Source: Agapanthus africanus (taxonomy: Eukaryota > Streptophyta > Magnoliopsida > Asparagales > Amaryllidaceae). Taken from it: a stretch of 64,000 nt of DNA. Positions 11,056 to 23,583 of this stretch are shown here, one piece after another. Within the stretch, counting starts at the first letter, position 1, and each line of letters starts with the position of its first letter. Location: NCBI GenBank assembly GCA_030015575.1, contig CM057340.1, positions 751,137,632-751,201,631 on the forward strand, given 5' to 3'. Under the pieces are notes generated by a model, which saw only the letters and a program-made list of their open reading frames with translations, was not told where the DNA came from and searched no databases. A program made the translations under genes and the position numbers.

Positions 11056-13252
11056 ATGACACGCCTTAATCAAGATAATAATATGGATGTATTGACCGAA
11101 CCCGCTTATTATACTGAGCTGGGGAACGTTGGTTCCGCTTTTTCTTATGATTGTCATAAGTCTGAGTATGGAATAGGGGAATACCCTGATTCCCATGCCA
11201 CCCAAACGAAGAAGGAGTATGCTGATGCATCTTCTTCGGGTGTGTTCGTTACCGAGAATTGTTTCTCAATTTGCTCTACGTCCTAGGTATTGGATACCGG
11301 ATCAGGATCCCACGTTTATAATTTGTCACATGACTTAAGAAGAGGTAGAGAACTGGGAAAGGGTGATATGTCTCTCAAAGTAAAGAACGGTGCAATTGTT
11401 GCAGCCAAAGCAGTTGGCGAATATCACGTAATATTACCAAATGGTAATACAATGATTCTGAACGACTGTTATTACGTACCAAATATGATGTGCAATATTA
11501 TAGCAGTTTCTTTGTTGCATAAGGAAGGATATAACTTTGTATTGAAGGATAATGTTATGAACATTTTCCTAAATCAAGTGTTGATTGGGTTTAGTACGCT
11601 ATGTAATGGTATATACGTTCTAAATCAAACTACAGTTCTAAACATACAAAACACACACAAGAGGAAAAGTTCATTAATGAACGAAGCCTTCTTGTGTCAT
11701 TGTAGACTAGGTCATATCAATGCGACAAGACTAGTTAAGTTGCATAAAAATGGATATTTGAATCAGTTCGAATTTACATCTTATGAAACTTGCGAGTCAT
11801 GTCTCAAAGGGAAGATGACCAAAACTCCGTTTACTGGGCACGGAGAAAGAGCTACTGAACTCTTAGAACCGATACATAGTGATGTATACAATCCTATATC
11901 TACACATGCCAGGAATGGTTTCTCATATTTCATTACATTCGTCAATGATCTCTCAAAATACGGACATGTGTTCCTGATGAAACACAAATCTGAATCTTTT
12001 GAGAAATTCAAGAAATATAAGTGCGAAGTAGAGAACCAAACGGGTAAAAGTATTAAAATCCTACGATCTGATCGGGGAGGAGAATACGTAAGAACGAAAT
12101 TCCAAGACTTTTTAAAAGAGAAGGGATTCTCTTTTAGCTTACTCCTCCATATACACCACAGCAGAACGGAGTATCGGAGCCGAGAAATCGCACCCTATTA
12201 GATATGGTGCGCTCTATGATGAGTGTTGCTGAGTTACCTATTTCCTTTTGGGGACATGCACTTGAGACAGCTGCATCCATGTTGAATATGGTTCCCACCA
12301 AATCCGTGCCTACCACTCGATATGAGATATGGAAAGGGAAGAGATCATATCTTAATTTTATTAAGATATGGGGTTGTACGGCTTATGTGAAAACACAAAA
12401 TCCGGACAAGCTCGAGGCAATGTCAGTTCTGTGCAAGTTTATAGGATATCCCAAACATTCGCAAGAGTATATCTTCTACCACACCAAGGAAAAAAAAGTG
12501 TTTGTTTCTCGACATGCCACCTTTTTAAAAAAGGAATTTCTTGTGAAAGAAATTAGTGGCAATGAGCTAGGACTGGAAAAAGTTCCGGCTATACAAACTA
12601 TAATTGACGATTTGGTAGAACCGGAGGATTCAATAGTCTCCGACGAACCTCAGCCACTCCGCAGATCTAGTAGGGTTCCTCATCCACCCGAGAGATACTA
12701 CGGTTTTCTCATAGACGGTGGGATTAAGGATTGCATCATGGAAGATGATGACCCAACTAGTTTCGAGCAGGCCATCACAAGTGGAGACTCTGTGAAATGG
12801 ATGGATGCTATGTGATCTGAGATGGAATCCATGTACACCAACAAAGTATGGACTTTGGAAGTTGCTCCTGAAGGGGTAAAACCCATCGGGAGCAAGTTGA
12901 TCTTTAAGAAGAAAATTGGTGTAGATGGAAAAGTTGAGACTTTCAAAGCTAGACTTGTAGCAAAAGGTTTTTATCAACGACCAGGTGTCGACTATGATGA
13001 AACATTTTCTCCTGTTGCTATGCTTAAGTCCATCAGGGTCCTACTTGCCATTGTTGCATACCATGACTACGAAATTTGGCAGATAGACGTCACGATCGAT
13101 TTTCTAAATGGTGATTTATAAGAGAGCGTGTACATGACACAGCCATAGGGGTTCGTAGAAAGTGGGAGCAGCGGAAGCGTGTGCAAGCTACTTAAATCAA
13201 TTTACAGATTAAAGAAGGCATCGCGGAATTGGAACATTTATTTCGATGAAGC
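11056..13252 (+). pseudogene. Copia-2 gag-less polyprotein, N-terminal part (protease, integrase, start of RT)
   Basis: Reading starts MTRLNQDNN and runs about 55 residues of unrecognised sequence. It then passes straight into the conserved segment before protease (SSSGVF, then DTGSGSH near 11296). No gag domain and no zinc knuckle are present. The integrase zinc region and core follow (11640-12300). The start of reverse transcriptase runs to 13252, where Gypsy-1 is inserted. Damage includes TAG at 11284-11286 at the conserved Trp before VLDTG, a frame change near 12150-12200, TGA near 12813, TAA near 13119 and a further TAG soon after. The order and sequence match Copia-1 from protease on, so gag loss is a deletion and not a different family. 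Confidence 0.9.
13248..13252. other. Target-site duplication of Gypsy-1 (left)
   Basis: GAAGC occurs here and at 27122-27126, exactly flanking the TG...CA ends of Gypsy-1. Confidence 0.9.
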
Positions 13253-16075
13253 TGTCATGCCCCACTTCCCAGTCTACGGGTAAGGAGACGCGACGAGGTC
13301 CGCTATTTATTTACTCAGAAGTAAACACGTTAAGCGTAACTAAGCAATATAATGTAAATATACACAAGAAGACATAAAATGTAAATGAACAGCAACTTTT
13401 ATTTATTAAACATTTCTTTAAAATACAACTGAAAAGTAAATACAATAATGAAAGCAATGCCTAAACAATGGCATGAACATGAAAATAAAGTATATACAAG
13501 AGTCTAAAGCTCGGGGTCCTCGCTGAATTGATCTAAGTCCTCTGAACTGGGCTCTATCTCCAGTGAGTCGGATCCACCTGACAACATTCTAAAGAAAGAA
13601 GAGAGAAGGAATGTCGTCGGCGAACAATCACTCGGTAAGTCCCAAAGAAAAGTAGGAATATAATAGACAGATATGAGAATATAACTGGTGTATTGTGAGT
13701 TTATTATATTAACGCAGTTGTTTGTAGCATGGTACATAATATACCACTGTATACGAGAGGAGTCCAACTATTCCGTGGACTAAGGTATACGGAGCACAAG
13801 GAACCGTTAAGCCACGGAACAACAGCAATGGATATTCAGGTTAGGTGTATTAAAGTGACCGTCTCGTGCCACTTCTAACACATTCCGTACTAGTCTACCC
13901 CTTTAAAACCCCGTAATGTATTTTGTATTAATTTTTATTTTTTTTAATAGATGTACGACTTGCCGAAACCATGATATCATGTAAACGGAATGGTTATAAA
14001 TGGATAGTCATGTAATCAAAGTATATCCATGGTTCGGTCAAATCATGTTCATGTTGATATAGATTGAATTCTGGTATAAATGGATTCATGTTGAATTGAA
14101 GTTATACTTGAATCATATTCAAGGATAGATTGATTGATTTCAGATTAGACTGAGACTCTACCTGAGTCAGACATTTAAACAGAATTGAAGTCCTGAATTA
14201 GTTTTGATGTTATCGGTAATTGTTGCACATGAACGGCAGGATTTGTGTTTTTTCCAAGACAATTACCATATTGATAACACAGTTTTAGGTTGTCTACCTT
14301 AAATATGCAATCACCCATATTCTCCGGCTCCCTGAGGCTCAAGAGAACTGATCCCATTTAAACCTATATTTACTAGGGTCTTTTTTGTAAATTAATATAA
14401 CTTGAGAGGATTTTATGAAAAATAATTTTGATATATTTTCAAAATAAACCTCAAGTATTTATTTATCGTCTTTAGGGTTTTCATAGTTGTAATTTTCACA
14501 AAATGAAATATTCTAGTGGATATAAACATAATTTTGAATAGTATATGGTATTTTTTTGTAATTTGACTTGTATTGAATGTGATGGTATTTTCATGATCTT
14601 TTGTGATTCTTTTCTTTTGATTAGAAAACATGGAATATATATTATATTTAAAATAGATATTTTGATAATATATATATATATATAATTATAAAAATAGAAT
14701 TTATTTATTAAATAGAAATCACGTTTTTTTTAAAAATTGTAATAAAAACTCAATCGAGATCGAATGCTTCGTGAGGAGGTCTGCATCTCGCTCTACTAGT
14801 CCCGAGGACGTGCGATAACCCGCACCATCCCGATCGGGTTCCTCAAAATGGGTTGTAGAGGCTTATTTGCAAGGAATTAATTAAAACAATTTAAAGAATA
14901 CGGGATTTGATAGTTTAAGATATTTTAATGTAAACTGTGTTTTGTCCCACAAAATTTGTTACAAAAGCCATCGTACTATATCAAGATGAGTGTTGTGATG
15001 ATGTAGGTCATTACCTCGTGCAATTTCTAAAGGTAAAATGAGCAAAACAATAAAGTAATGCAGTATGTAAATTTGATGGTATTTTACCGAGAAACTGAAA
15101 TAGAATTTTTTAACATTAAATTTTGAATTGAAATTTGGTCAAATTGTTGTTTAATGGTTAATAAACAATATATAAAAAGATGGTAAATTTGTTATTAAGA
15201 AAAAATGCGTTTTTGATGAAATTAGAATCGGAAGTCGGAATAACTCCACTTCCGACGAGTTTTGAAAATAGGATTCTATTTATTAGAGAGAGAAGAGGGA
15301 AGAGGGGACTTACATGCTTAGGGTTTATAGGAGAGGTAAAGGAAAAGGTTTGCGGCCTTCGTGGAGTCGCGGGGTCGCCGAAAGTATTTCAAATCCTCGC
15401 CGGAACTTTGACCTTGGCTAACTCCACTTGTACAACTTTTGACTTGGAAATTTTAGAGTTTTGACAAAGGATTTCCGAATGAGGAGAGCCAAAGTGTAGG
15501 GTTGTATTTATAGGATATAATTAGGGTTTTGTGAGTGAAGTGAGAATTAAAAATGCATTAAAATTGTGGATTAATGCCACATTTTAAATTCTCTATTAAT
15601 GTGTAGGAAAAACAAACAGTATAGGGGTAATGGGGTAGGCCAAGGGATGCTAGGGTTAAATTTTGGGGGGCATTACCTACGGATTTGACCGGCTGTGCCG
15701 GTCCCATATGATGATAACGTCGGTCGGATCCGAGGGGTTGGGGCTTGGATCTTGGCCACGTGTCCTCGGCTGCTTAAATAATATTTTACACATGTTTGAT
15801 TTAAGTGACTTTTCATTTTTTACGTGTATTGCACGTGTAAACTATTGAGCTTCCAAAAGTTTAAAAGAAAAATCAATTAAAAATAATATGTGGCTGAGGG
15901 GATTTGAACACATGGGCTATGTCACAACAGTGCAAGGCTTTACCAATGAGTTACAAGTGTTTTCTTGCTGTTCAAAAGCAAATTAAATACTTATAGCATA
16001 CAGAGGATTGCAATTACTTCATTTTTACATTAACTTTTAAACAAATTTTCTGTACATTAAAACAGAGTCGTCACA
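13253..16075 (-). repeat. Gypsy-1 3' LTR
   Basis: On the plus strand it starts TGTCATGCC and ends GTCACA. It is the same length as its partner at 24299-27121 but visibly diverged, so it is older than Copia-1. A tRNA-like module lies at about 15901-15953. Small ORFs here and in the partner LTR are not conserved genes. Confidence 0.93.
15901..15953 (-). promoter_or_regulatory. tRNA-like box A/box B module in LTR
   Basis: Read on the minus strand, TAACTCATTGGT (15953-15942) resembles a pol III box A and GTGTTCAAATC (15911-15901) a box B. The same pair occurs in the partner LTR and in Gypsy-2. Confidence 0.55.
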
Positions 16076-16091
16076 TTTTACCCTCCTTACA
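16076..16091 (-). other. Gypsy-1 polypurine tract
   Basis: On the minus strand this is TGTAAGGAGGGTAAAA, directly before the 3' LTR. It follows a GAGGACGAAATTTT segment typical of chromovirus 3' ends. Confidence 0.8.
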
Positions 16092-16113
16092 AAAATTTCG
16101 TCCTCAAAATTTA

Positions 16114-17510
16114 CAATTATTTAAGAACTAATTTACAAACAAGTAAGGGTATCTTGCACGCACAACGTCTTCTCTTTTCCACGTTGATTCTCCTGGTGTA
16201 TCTTTTCTCCACATCACCCAGACCAAATTTACTTCCTTATTCCGAAGTGACTTCACTTTTCTGTCCAAGATTTCAATGGGTTATTGCTCACAATATAGAT
16301 CCGTCTGTACAGTGAGCTCTGAATGATCAAGAATGTGACTGGGGTCACTTACATACCTTCTGAGTTGGGATATGTGGAACACATTGTACACTCCTTCCAA
16401 TGAGGGTGGAAGTGCCAAGCAATAAGCCACTTCTCCGACTCGTTCGAGTATATCGAACGGTCCAATATACCTTGGACTTAGATTACCCACCTTCCAAAGC
16501 GAATCACTCCACGGTTTGGTGAGATCTTTAAAAAGACATGATCTCCCGGTTGGAACTCCAAGTGACGGTGCTTTGCATCATCCTAGTGCTTCTGTCGGTC
16601 TTGGGCTATGCGCATTCTTTTCCTGATAGTGCGAACTACATCCACTGTTGCTACTATCATCTCAGGTCCAAAGAGTTCTCTATCTCTGATGTCGTCCTAA
16701 CTTAATGGTGAACGACACTTCCTTCCATATAGAGCTGCAAAGGGTGCCATTCTAATACTTGCTTGGTAGCTGTTATTGTATGAAAACTCCACAAAATATA
16801 GGTGATCTTCCCATGATCCTCCGAAGTCTAGCATACAAGCTCTTAGCATGTCTTCTAAGATCTGAATCGTTCACTTTGATTGTCCATCTGTTTGTGGATG
16901 GTAAGATGTGCTAAAGTTCAGACTTGTTCCTAAGCTAGCTTGCAGACTCTGCCAAAATTGCGATCGAAATCTGGTGTCACGATCGGAGACAATGCAAACC
17001 GGTATTCCATGTAATCTCACGATCTCCTGCATGAGTTCATGGGTATCAGAGATAGTATATATTTAAGAGTTAAATTTTACTTAGATTCAAACTTACCTCC
17101 ATGTACTTCTTTGCTAATGTCTCGGTAGATTGGCTAACTCGAAATGGGATGAAGTGAGCCAAATTTGTGAATAGGTCCACAATAACCCATACCGCATAGT
17201 TACCTTTCGTGCTGCGAGGAAGAGCAGTCACGAAGTCCATAGTGATGTGTTGCTACTACCATTCTGGAATAAGTAACGGTTGAAGTAAACCAGTAGTTCT
17301 GTGATGTTCAGGTTTTACCTGCTGACACACCAAACATTTAGCGACGCTTCTAGCTATTTCACGCTTCATTCCATGCCACCAGTAATGTTGCCGCAGATCT
17401 TTGTACATCTTTGTACCACCAGGTGTACTGAATAGGGAGAGATATGAGCTTCTTTCATCAATTCTTCCCGAACAGGACCTTGTGGTACACACTCTACTGC
17501 CGTATCTCAA
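16114..17510 (-). pseudogene. Gypsy-1 integrase and chromodomain region
   Basis: Conceptual reading on the minus strand gives the zinc-binding part (HYWWHGMKREI then CLVCQQVK, about 17400-17320). The core follows, with DFVTALPRS, the SDRD motif near 16980 and YHPQTDGQS near 16910. The C-terminal LSPRYIGPFDILERVG is at 16490-16440. A chromodomain-like VWVMWRKDTPGESTWKRED and RARYPYLF ends near 16115. Stops occur after LLIPEW, after DGQSK and at several later points, so the gene is dead. A 70-bp segment with splice-site ends interrupts the core at 17027-17096. Removing it joins the codons on each side in frame (YME, then EIVRLHG), matching the family. Confidence 0.88.
17027..17096 (-). other. 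Putative intron 3 (integrase) of Gypsy-1
   Basis: This 70-bp segment on the minus strand begins GTAAGT and ends CATGCAG. It falls exactly between codons of the conserved integrase core, after KYME and before EIVRLHGIP. Its interior is AT-rich and has no counterpart in chromovirus proteins. Gypsy-2 does not retain this region, so there is no second copy here to compare. Confidence 0.7.
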
Positions 17511-17520
17511 AGATCCATCT

Positions 17521-19509
17521 TCATGAAAGATGAAGTCTGTTATAAGTCAACTTTCTACTTGTTCTCTGATCTTTTGCAACTTGGCATTCTGGTTTGATCT
17601 GATTGAAAATTGTAGACTGAACTTGTAAGTTCATCAAACTTGAAGCGTTGCCTGGCATGATCACTTCTATCTCCATCTGATGCAAATCTTGTTGAAGCTT
17701 CCACTGTGCGGTGAGATTCATTGATGGTGGTTGGCGACTAAGTGCATCAGGTACTACATTCACCTTCCCTGGATGATATTGTAGGTTGATGTCGAAGTCT
17801 GCCATAAGTTCTAACCATCTTCTCCGCTGCATATTCAACTCTTTTTGAGTAAACACATATTTCAGACTCTTATGGTTTGTGTATATGTCCATTCATTCTC
17901 CAAGAAGATAATGACGCCAAATCTTAAGAGCAAAGATAATGGCTGCCAACTCCAGATCATGCGTCGGATAGTTGCGCTCATGAATCTTCAGCTGTCTTGA
18001 TGCATAAGCTACAATTTTATCGTGCTGATGTAGAACAAATCCTAATCCCTTACCGGATGCGTCGCAATGCACTTCAAAACCTCCAGATTGATTCGGTATG
18101 ACAAGAATAGGCGCTGATGTCAATCTTGACTTAAGTTCTACGAAAACTTTTTCGCATGCTTCTGACCACACGAATTCTTCATCTTTACGCGTGAGCTTGG
18201 TCAAGGGTGTTGCAATCTTCGAAAATCCTTCAATGAATCATCTGTAACATCTTGCTAAACTCAAGAAACTTCGAATGTCCTTCACTGACTTCGGTGTCGG
18301 CCATTCGCTTACTGCTGATACCTTAGCTGGATCTACAGAGATTCCATCACCTGATACAATATGTCCGAGAAAACCGACTTGATCTTGCCAAAACTCGCAC
18401 TTGTTGTACTTGGTATAGAGTTGATGCTGTCGTAAAGTCTCCAGGACAATTCGTAAGTGCTCGGCATTTTCTTTCCAACTCTTAGAATACAGCAGGATGT
18501 CGTCGATGAAGATGACAACAAACCTGTATAAGTACTCTCGGAAAACTTGATTCATTAGGTTCATGAATATCGCTGGTGCATTGGTCACTCCAAATGGCAT
18601 CACAAGAAACCCATAATGACCATAGCGAGTCCCGAATGCCGTCTTCGGAATATCAGACTCTTTGACCTTCACCTGATGATAACCCGAACGAAGATAACTT
18701 GGAGAAAACGCAAGACTCACTTAGCTGATCGAACAGATCATCGATGCGCGGAAGTGGGTACTTGTTCTTTATAGTTACTTTGTTTAGAGCTCTATAATCA
18801 ATGCACATTCGATATGAATCTTCCTTCTTCTTCACAAGCAGAACTGGCGATCCCCAACTTGAAGTGCTGGGACGAATCCATCCTTTCTTCAATAATTCGT
18901 CCAACTGAGTTCGGATCTCTTTCAAACCTTCGGGACTCAAGCGATATAGATCTTTGATCACCGGTTGTGCTCCAGGTACTAAATCAATGCTGAATTCAAG
19001 AGCTCGATCGAGAGGCAAACCTGATATGTATTCAGGAAATACATCGTCGATCTCTCGAACTACTTCTTGCTTCGATCCTTCCTTTGCTTGAAGTGTTGCA
19101 ATCACTGCCTTCTTCGGTTTTGCTTTATATATGCTTGGCTCCAGGGCACGGTCTCCACTTTTGAAATAAAAGACCGGATGCTCTGGAATCTCGAACACTA
19201 CTCTCCTTTGACGACAGTCAATGGTAGCATAGAAAGTTCCAAGCCAATCCATACCCAAAACGACATTGAAATTCTATATGTCCAGCACCTTAAAGTCAGC
19301 ATAGAATTCTTTGCTGCAGACGACCACTGGACACGGGTCGTATCCCATTATTGCCTTTAGAACGCCGTTCCCTGAACTGACATTCCAGCTGGATACAAGT
19401 GGTTTGACTGGAATCGCATGAGTTCGGACAAACCGTTGCGACATAAAGCAATGAGATGCTCCAGTATCGAAGAGTGCTAGTGCAGGAAGTGAGGCTACTA
19501 AGATCGTAC
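17521..19509 (-). pseudogene. Gypsy-1 protease, reverse transcriptase and RNase H region
   Basis: The protease motif LFDTGASHCFMS lies near 19475-19440. The linker VVLGMDWLG is near 19255. RT starts with [17 protein letters not shown], followed by [16 protein letters not shown]. The catalytic FIDD is at 18510-18499. RNase H shows [11 protein letters not shown] (about 18070) and the [16 protein letters not shown] segment (17880-17830). Damage includes a stop after KVLDI near 19275, a two-base loss near 18695 that breaks the KLDLRSGYHQ motif, and a TGA between the RNase H halves near 17892. Homology to Gypsy-2 at 56652-57130 is high. The segment starts directly after putative intron 2. Confidence 0.92.
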
Positions 19510-19597
19510 CTAAGTTATATGGGATAGGTTTTAGGTATAAAAAAAGATATATGGGTATGTTTAAAGATTGAAAGAAAGCTTGAAAGAAAAGAGTTAC
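19510..19597 (-). other. Putative intron 2 (gag/protease junction) of Gypsy-1
   Basis: This 88-bp minus-strand segment begins GTAACT and ends AACTTAG. Its removal joins VITG to TILVASLPAL through one Gly codon. Gypsy-2 has a 90-bp intron at the same codon and phase (52300-52389) with conserved ends. Confidence 0.75.
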
Positions 19598-20262
19598 CGG
19601 TGATGACTTGGCCAGTGGCTTCAGCTTCTTCCACGGTCATTGTGAAAGCCTGTCACCTCGGTACATTCCTCTTTGCTGGAGGAGCATTCCTCTGTCCATC
19701 CCTCTGTATTTGAGGTAAGTTCCTTTGTGGTTGGTGGAACTGACGAGGAGGAGGTGCAGTCAGTCCACGAGGAGGTGGAGCTGGAAGAGCAAGAGGTAGA
19801 GCAGGTGCTTGGATAGCTGGCCACTGCGGATAGGTAATTGCTGGTCTGGGTACAACATTTGGATTGAGTCTATGAGGACAAGACCCAATATCATGTTTGG
19901 ATGAGCCACAAACTAAGTAAAAGCGATTAACACGCCTACAATCCTTCGCCAGGTGTCCATCCCTCCTGTAGTAGGTGCAAAAGGCTGCACTGGGCCGGTT
20001 TAATGGTACTCCCGGTCTCCTAGGTACAAAAGGTGGCCTTGAAGAGGCTCCTCCTGTCATCTGAGTGGTAGGGCGCTTCACTCCTGCAGATTAGGATATG
20101 CCCTTCATCTATTCTACTTCCTCATATCAACGGACAGCTTTCAGAGCCAGTTCGTGGGTTGGGAAATCTCCTGTAGCTAAGGCGGTTTAGATCTCCTGAT
20201 CTAACCCTTGCTGAAATTGTCTGGACCTGATCTCAGCAGTCGGAATGAGGTGTGACGTGAAC

Positions 20263-20330
20263 CTGTTACGGTCTTGTGTTAGCTGTGTAGTATGTGATAT
20301 AAGAAAATCGAATATTTGAGACATCTTTAC
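20263..20330 (-). other. Putative intron 1 (gag) of Gypsy-1
   Basis: This 68-bp minus-strand segment begins GTAAAG and ends CGTAACAG. It splits the Arg codon of LSR|F as AG|G. Gypsy-2 has a 69-bp intron at the same Arg codon, split CG|A (51568-51636). The same phase with different Arg codons indicates that the protein, not the DNA, was conserved across the junction. Confidence 0.75.
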
Positions 20331-20334
20331 CTGC

Positions 20335-23300
20335 CGTCACGCCCCGCTTCCCAGTGTATGGAAGCGGTGACGTGGCAAGCCCGCAACGTATTTACTAAGA
20401 AATAAACACGCTAAGCGTTTATAAGCAATATAAACTAACAAGAATAAACAAAAGAATGAAATCTAACTTTAATTTATTACATTCAAGATTCATAATTGAC
20501 AAAATATCTGAATACAAGATACGATAAAATGATAACCCTTAACAAGGAGGCATACATAAATAAGCTGAAATGAAATGAAAAACTGAATGAAATAGTCGTC
20601 TGGTTGTGATGCGAACTGGTTGTACTACTCTTCGACCGCTTCTATCTCCTCTATCTCAATATCACCTGACGAATATTCCAAGAAAGAAAAAAAGATGGGT
20701 GGAATGTCCGTCAGCGAACTAACGCTCAGTAAGTCCCCAAAAGGATGGTATAATGTATATAAATGAAATGCAAAATATAATGTGATATATGGTATAGCAT
20801 GTATATAAATCATGAACAGGTAAACAAGTATAGTATCGTGCATGGTAATGTATATATCAACTATATCAGCATGTCAAACAAGTATAATATGGCCGTGGAG
20901 TGTAGCTATAGTGAACATGAAGTGTCCTAAAAGGTCTCTAAAAGGCAATATATTCTAACGTCGGTTCAAGTGTGAATATCAACAAATCTTAAGAGTATTC
21001 TCGAACCCAGGGCTATTGTCCAGGGGCAAGGAATCACGGGCCCAAAATAGCGGGACTTCAATTGTTATTGAAGTTTTCCAAACCCAACAGGCTATCATCC
21101 AGGGGCTTGGAAACACGGGCCCTCATTCGTGAATTCGTGATTGGTACCGTTTCAGCCCGGTACCACAGCAACATGATTTGTATTAATAGGACTCATGAGA
21201 TTCCGTTGGATTCATACTCAAACTACCCTAACACCCCGTGTATATTAGTCTATGATTAATGTTACGAGTCTTTATCGAATCCATGAATACAAAAGGTGAT
21301 GTATGATATCAAATTTTCAAGATTGAGTTCATCTAGTCATGTCAGGTGCAAGTCATGCCAATTGTATTCATGGTTCAAGTCAAGTTGGTTCAAGTGTACA
21401 TACTGGATTCAAGTATTCATGATTGAGTCATGTCAAGATCAAGTCAATTCTAACATGTAATGATTTAATCACAAGCCATATAAATAAAAATAAATAAGCA
21501 ATCACAAAACATGATATGAGATAAGTATACAAGTAACGTCCAAAACAAGGTTGTAAATATGTGATATGTACGACTAGTTAATTAAGTCATTTAAAATCAT
21601 AATATAAACTAAAACATAGCCTTAAGTGTTATGCACACATGAGTTTTAGTCTCGCCTAAATACGACTACCGGTTTGGAAGATATACATATTTTCGTATCA
21701 TCGTGCAAAACAGATCACAATCTATTCAGCACCATCACACATTTTTAAAATACAGTTTGCGTTAATTTTCATCAGGTTTCAGGTTACGAAGATTAATAGA
21801 AAATTGTAGGTATTTCAATGTAATTAACCAAAACACCAAGATTCATGTGATTTGGATTGCTGTAACTCTAGTTATGATCATTTTAACATCAGCGTTTAAA
21901 ACAGAAATTCAGATTTCTAGACAGCAACTATATATTGTATTGCAAAGCCTATCGGGTTGTTTCATGCATTTCTGTGTAATATAGTATACAGAAAATTATT
22001 GTTCTATCAATTTTGCATCTACACATCTAAAGTTTGTCATGAACGGATATCGGGAGTTCGAGTTATCTCCTATTTAAAAACAGTGTGCGAATCAGGACAG
22101 ATTCTGTCCAGATTCGTCACTAAATATTGTAATGCAATTTTCTATATTTTACGTCGATTTTCAGTAAAAACTTAAAACTAAAAAAATCTAGATCTTTCTA
22201 TAAAGATATCCAAAACATCTTAAAATACTTAATTTATATCAACGATTACAGAGTTATGGTCTCTCGAAGAAGACCCTTATTGACAGTTTTCTGGTTTTAA
22301 AAACAATGAATAAAAAATTATGTAACTTCTAAACCGTTATTCGGTTTGATATGAAATTTTTACTGTAAATTTGGAATTATATCTATTATTTTATCCTAAT
22401 GTTCCAAGAATTTCCAAAAGTGGAAATTAATTTATAAAAATTATTTTAAAGATAAAGGTTTTGTAAGATCGTATTTGAAAATGATAAATATATGGTATTT
22501 ATTTATAACTTTGTTTTTTTTTTATGCAAAAATAAATATAAATAATTAAAATTTCAGTGGTAAATAACATGAATTAACATATGTGAATCAAAAATATGAT
22601 CCGGTTATAATTAACCGTCTAAAACAATAATACTTAATATGTTATCAACCATTGCATGCAGGATTTTATAACTAAGTATATATGCTTTATTTCAACCATT
22701 TTTTTTTAATTTACCAAAAAATTTATCATGAGATTAACTAGTTATCTCAAGATTCGGTATGATGGAGGCATGGTAAGGGGATGAATTTCAAGTAGAGAAA
22801 AGGAGAAGGAAAGGGGACTTACAGGTTGTGTGGGTCGGTATAACAACCGGCTCACCGTTTAGATAAAATCTTCAACCGGGTATTTGAAACTTGATAGAAC
22901 CGGTGCTTCTTCAAGCTCAAGGGAAAAAATATTTTATTTTATGTTTAGAATTGATCAAAAGGAAATTCTAAGGTGTGATAAAGAATATATAAAGAGAGAG
23001 ATAGGAAATGATAGAAATGTGAGATGAAGAAAAGAAAGAAGAGTGACATGTAAAAAAAGGTTATGGCCACCATAATTCTAATAAATTATAGCTCATAACC
23101 ATTCTAATTATTTTGGGAGTTAAAAAGAAGATGAAATGAAAGGTCTCATTTGTAAGTTATGAGAAGGATAAAAATTGATAAAAAAAAAATAATAATTGCA
23201 AGAATAAGAATTTGAACATGTGACCTATGGAATAATAATGCAAAGACTTAACCAATGAGCTACAAGGTTGTTCATGCATATATTTAATAAGAATTAAATA

Positions 23301-23583
23301 TATGTTATTGCTTAAAAAGAAAGTGGGCTTTTGGGCTCATAGTTTTATAAAAGAAAATGAAAATGAGATTGGATTTGGGTTATGGGCTGGGTCAGGTCTT
23401 GCGTTTAATTTGAAATAGGTTAAGATTTAGTTTAAAGAAATGAGTTTGGGAAAAATAGATAGAATAATAAAATAATATATTTAATAGAAAACAAAATATA
23501 CGGAAAAATACTAAGAATAAATAAATACAGTATTTTACTAAATAAAGAAAACACGAAGGTATACTAATATTAGGGTCGTTACA
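20335..23583 (-). mobile_element. Solo LTR of a related Gypsy family inside Gypsy-1 gag
   Basis: This 3249-bp insert has a perfect 5-bp duplication CCTGC (20330-20334 and 23584-23588). On the plus strand it starts CGTCACGCCCCGC, where TG has decayed to CG, and ends GTTACA. These ends and the overall composition match the chromovirus LTRs nearby. There is no primer site, no coding region and no second LTR, so it is a solo LTR left by recombination. A tRNA-like module lies at 23209-23262. Small ORFs inside (20625-20843, 21062-21259, 21957-22175) show no protein features. Confidence 0.85.
23209..23262 (-). promoter_or_regulatory. tRNA-like box A/box B module in solo LTR
   Basis: On the minus strand TAGCTCATTGGT (23262-23251) and ATGTTCAAATT (23219-23209) form a box A/box B pair like that of Gypsy-1 and Gypsy-2. 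It lies farther from the LTR start (about 320 bp). Confidence 0.5.

Noticed and set aside
16281-16490. Separate small gene of 69 codons
   Set aside because: It is the integrase C-terminal part of Gypsy-1, separated from the rest by mutations.
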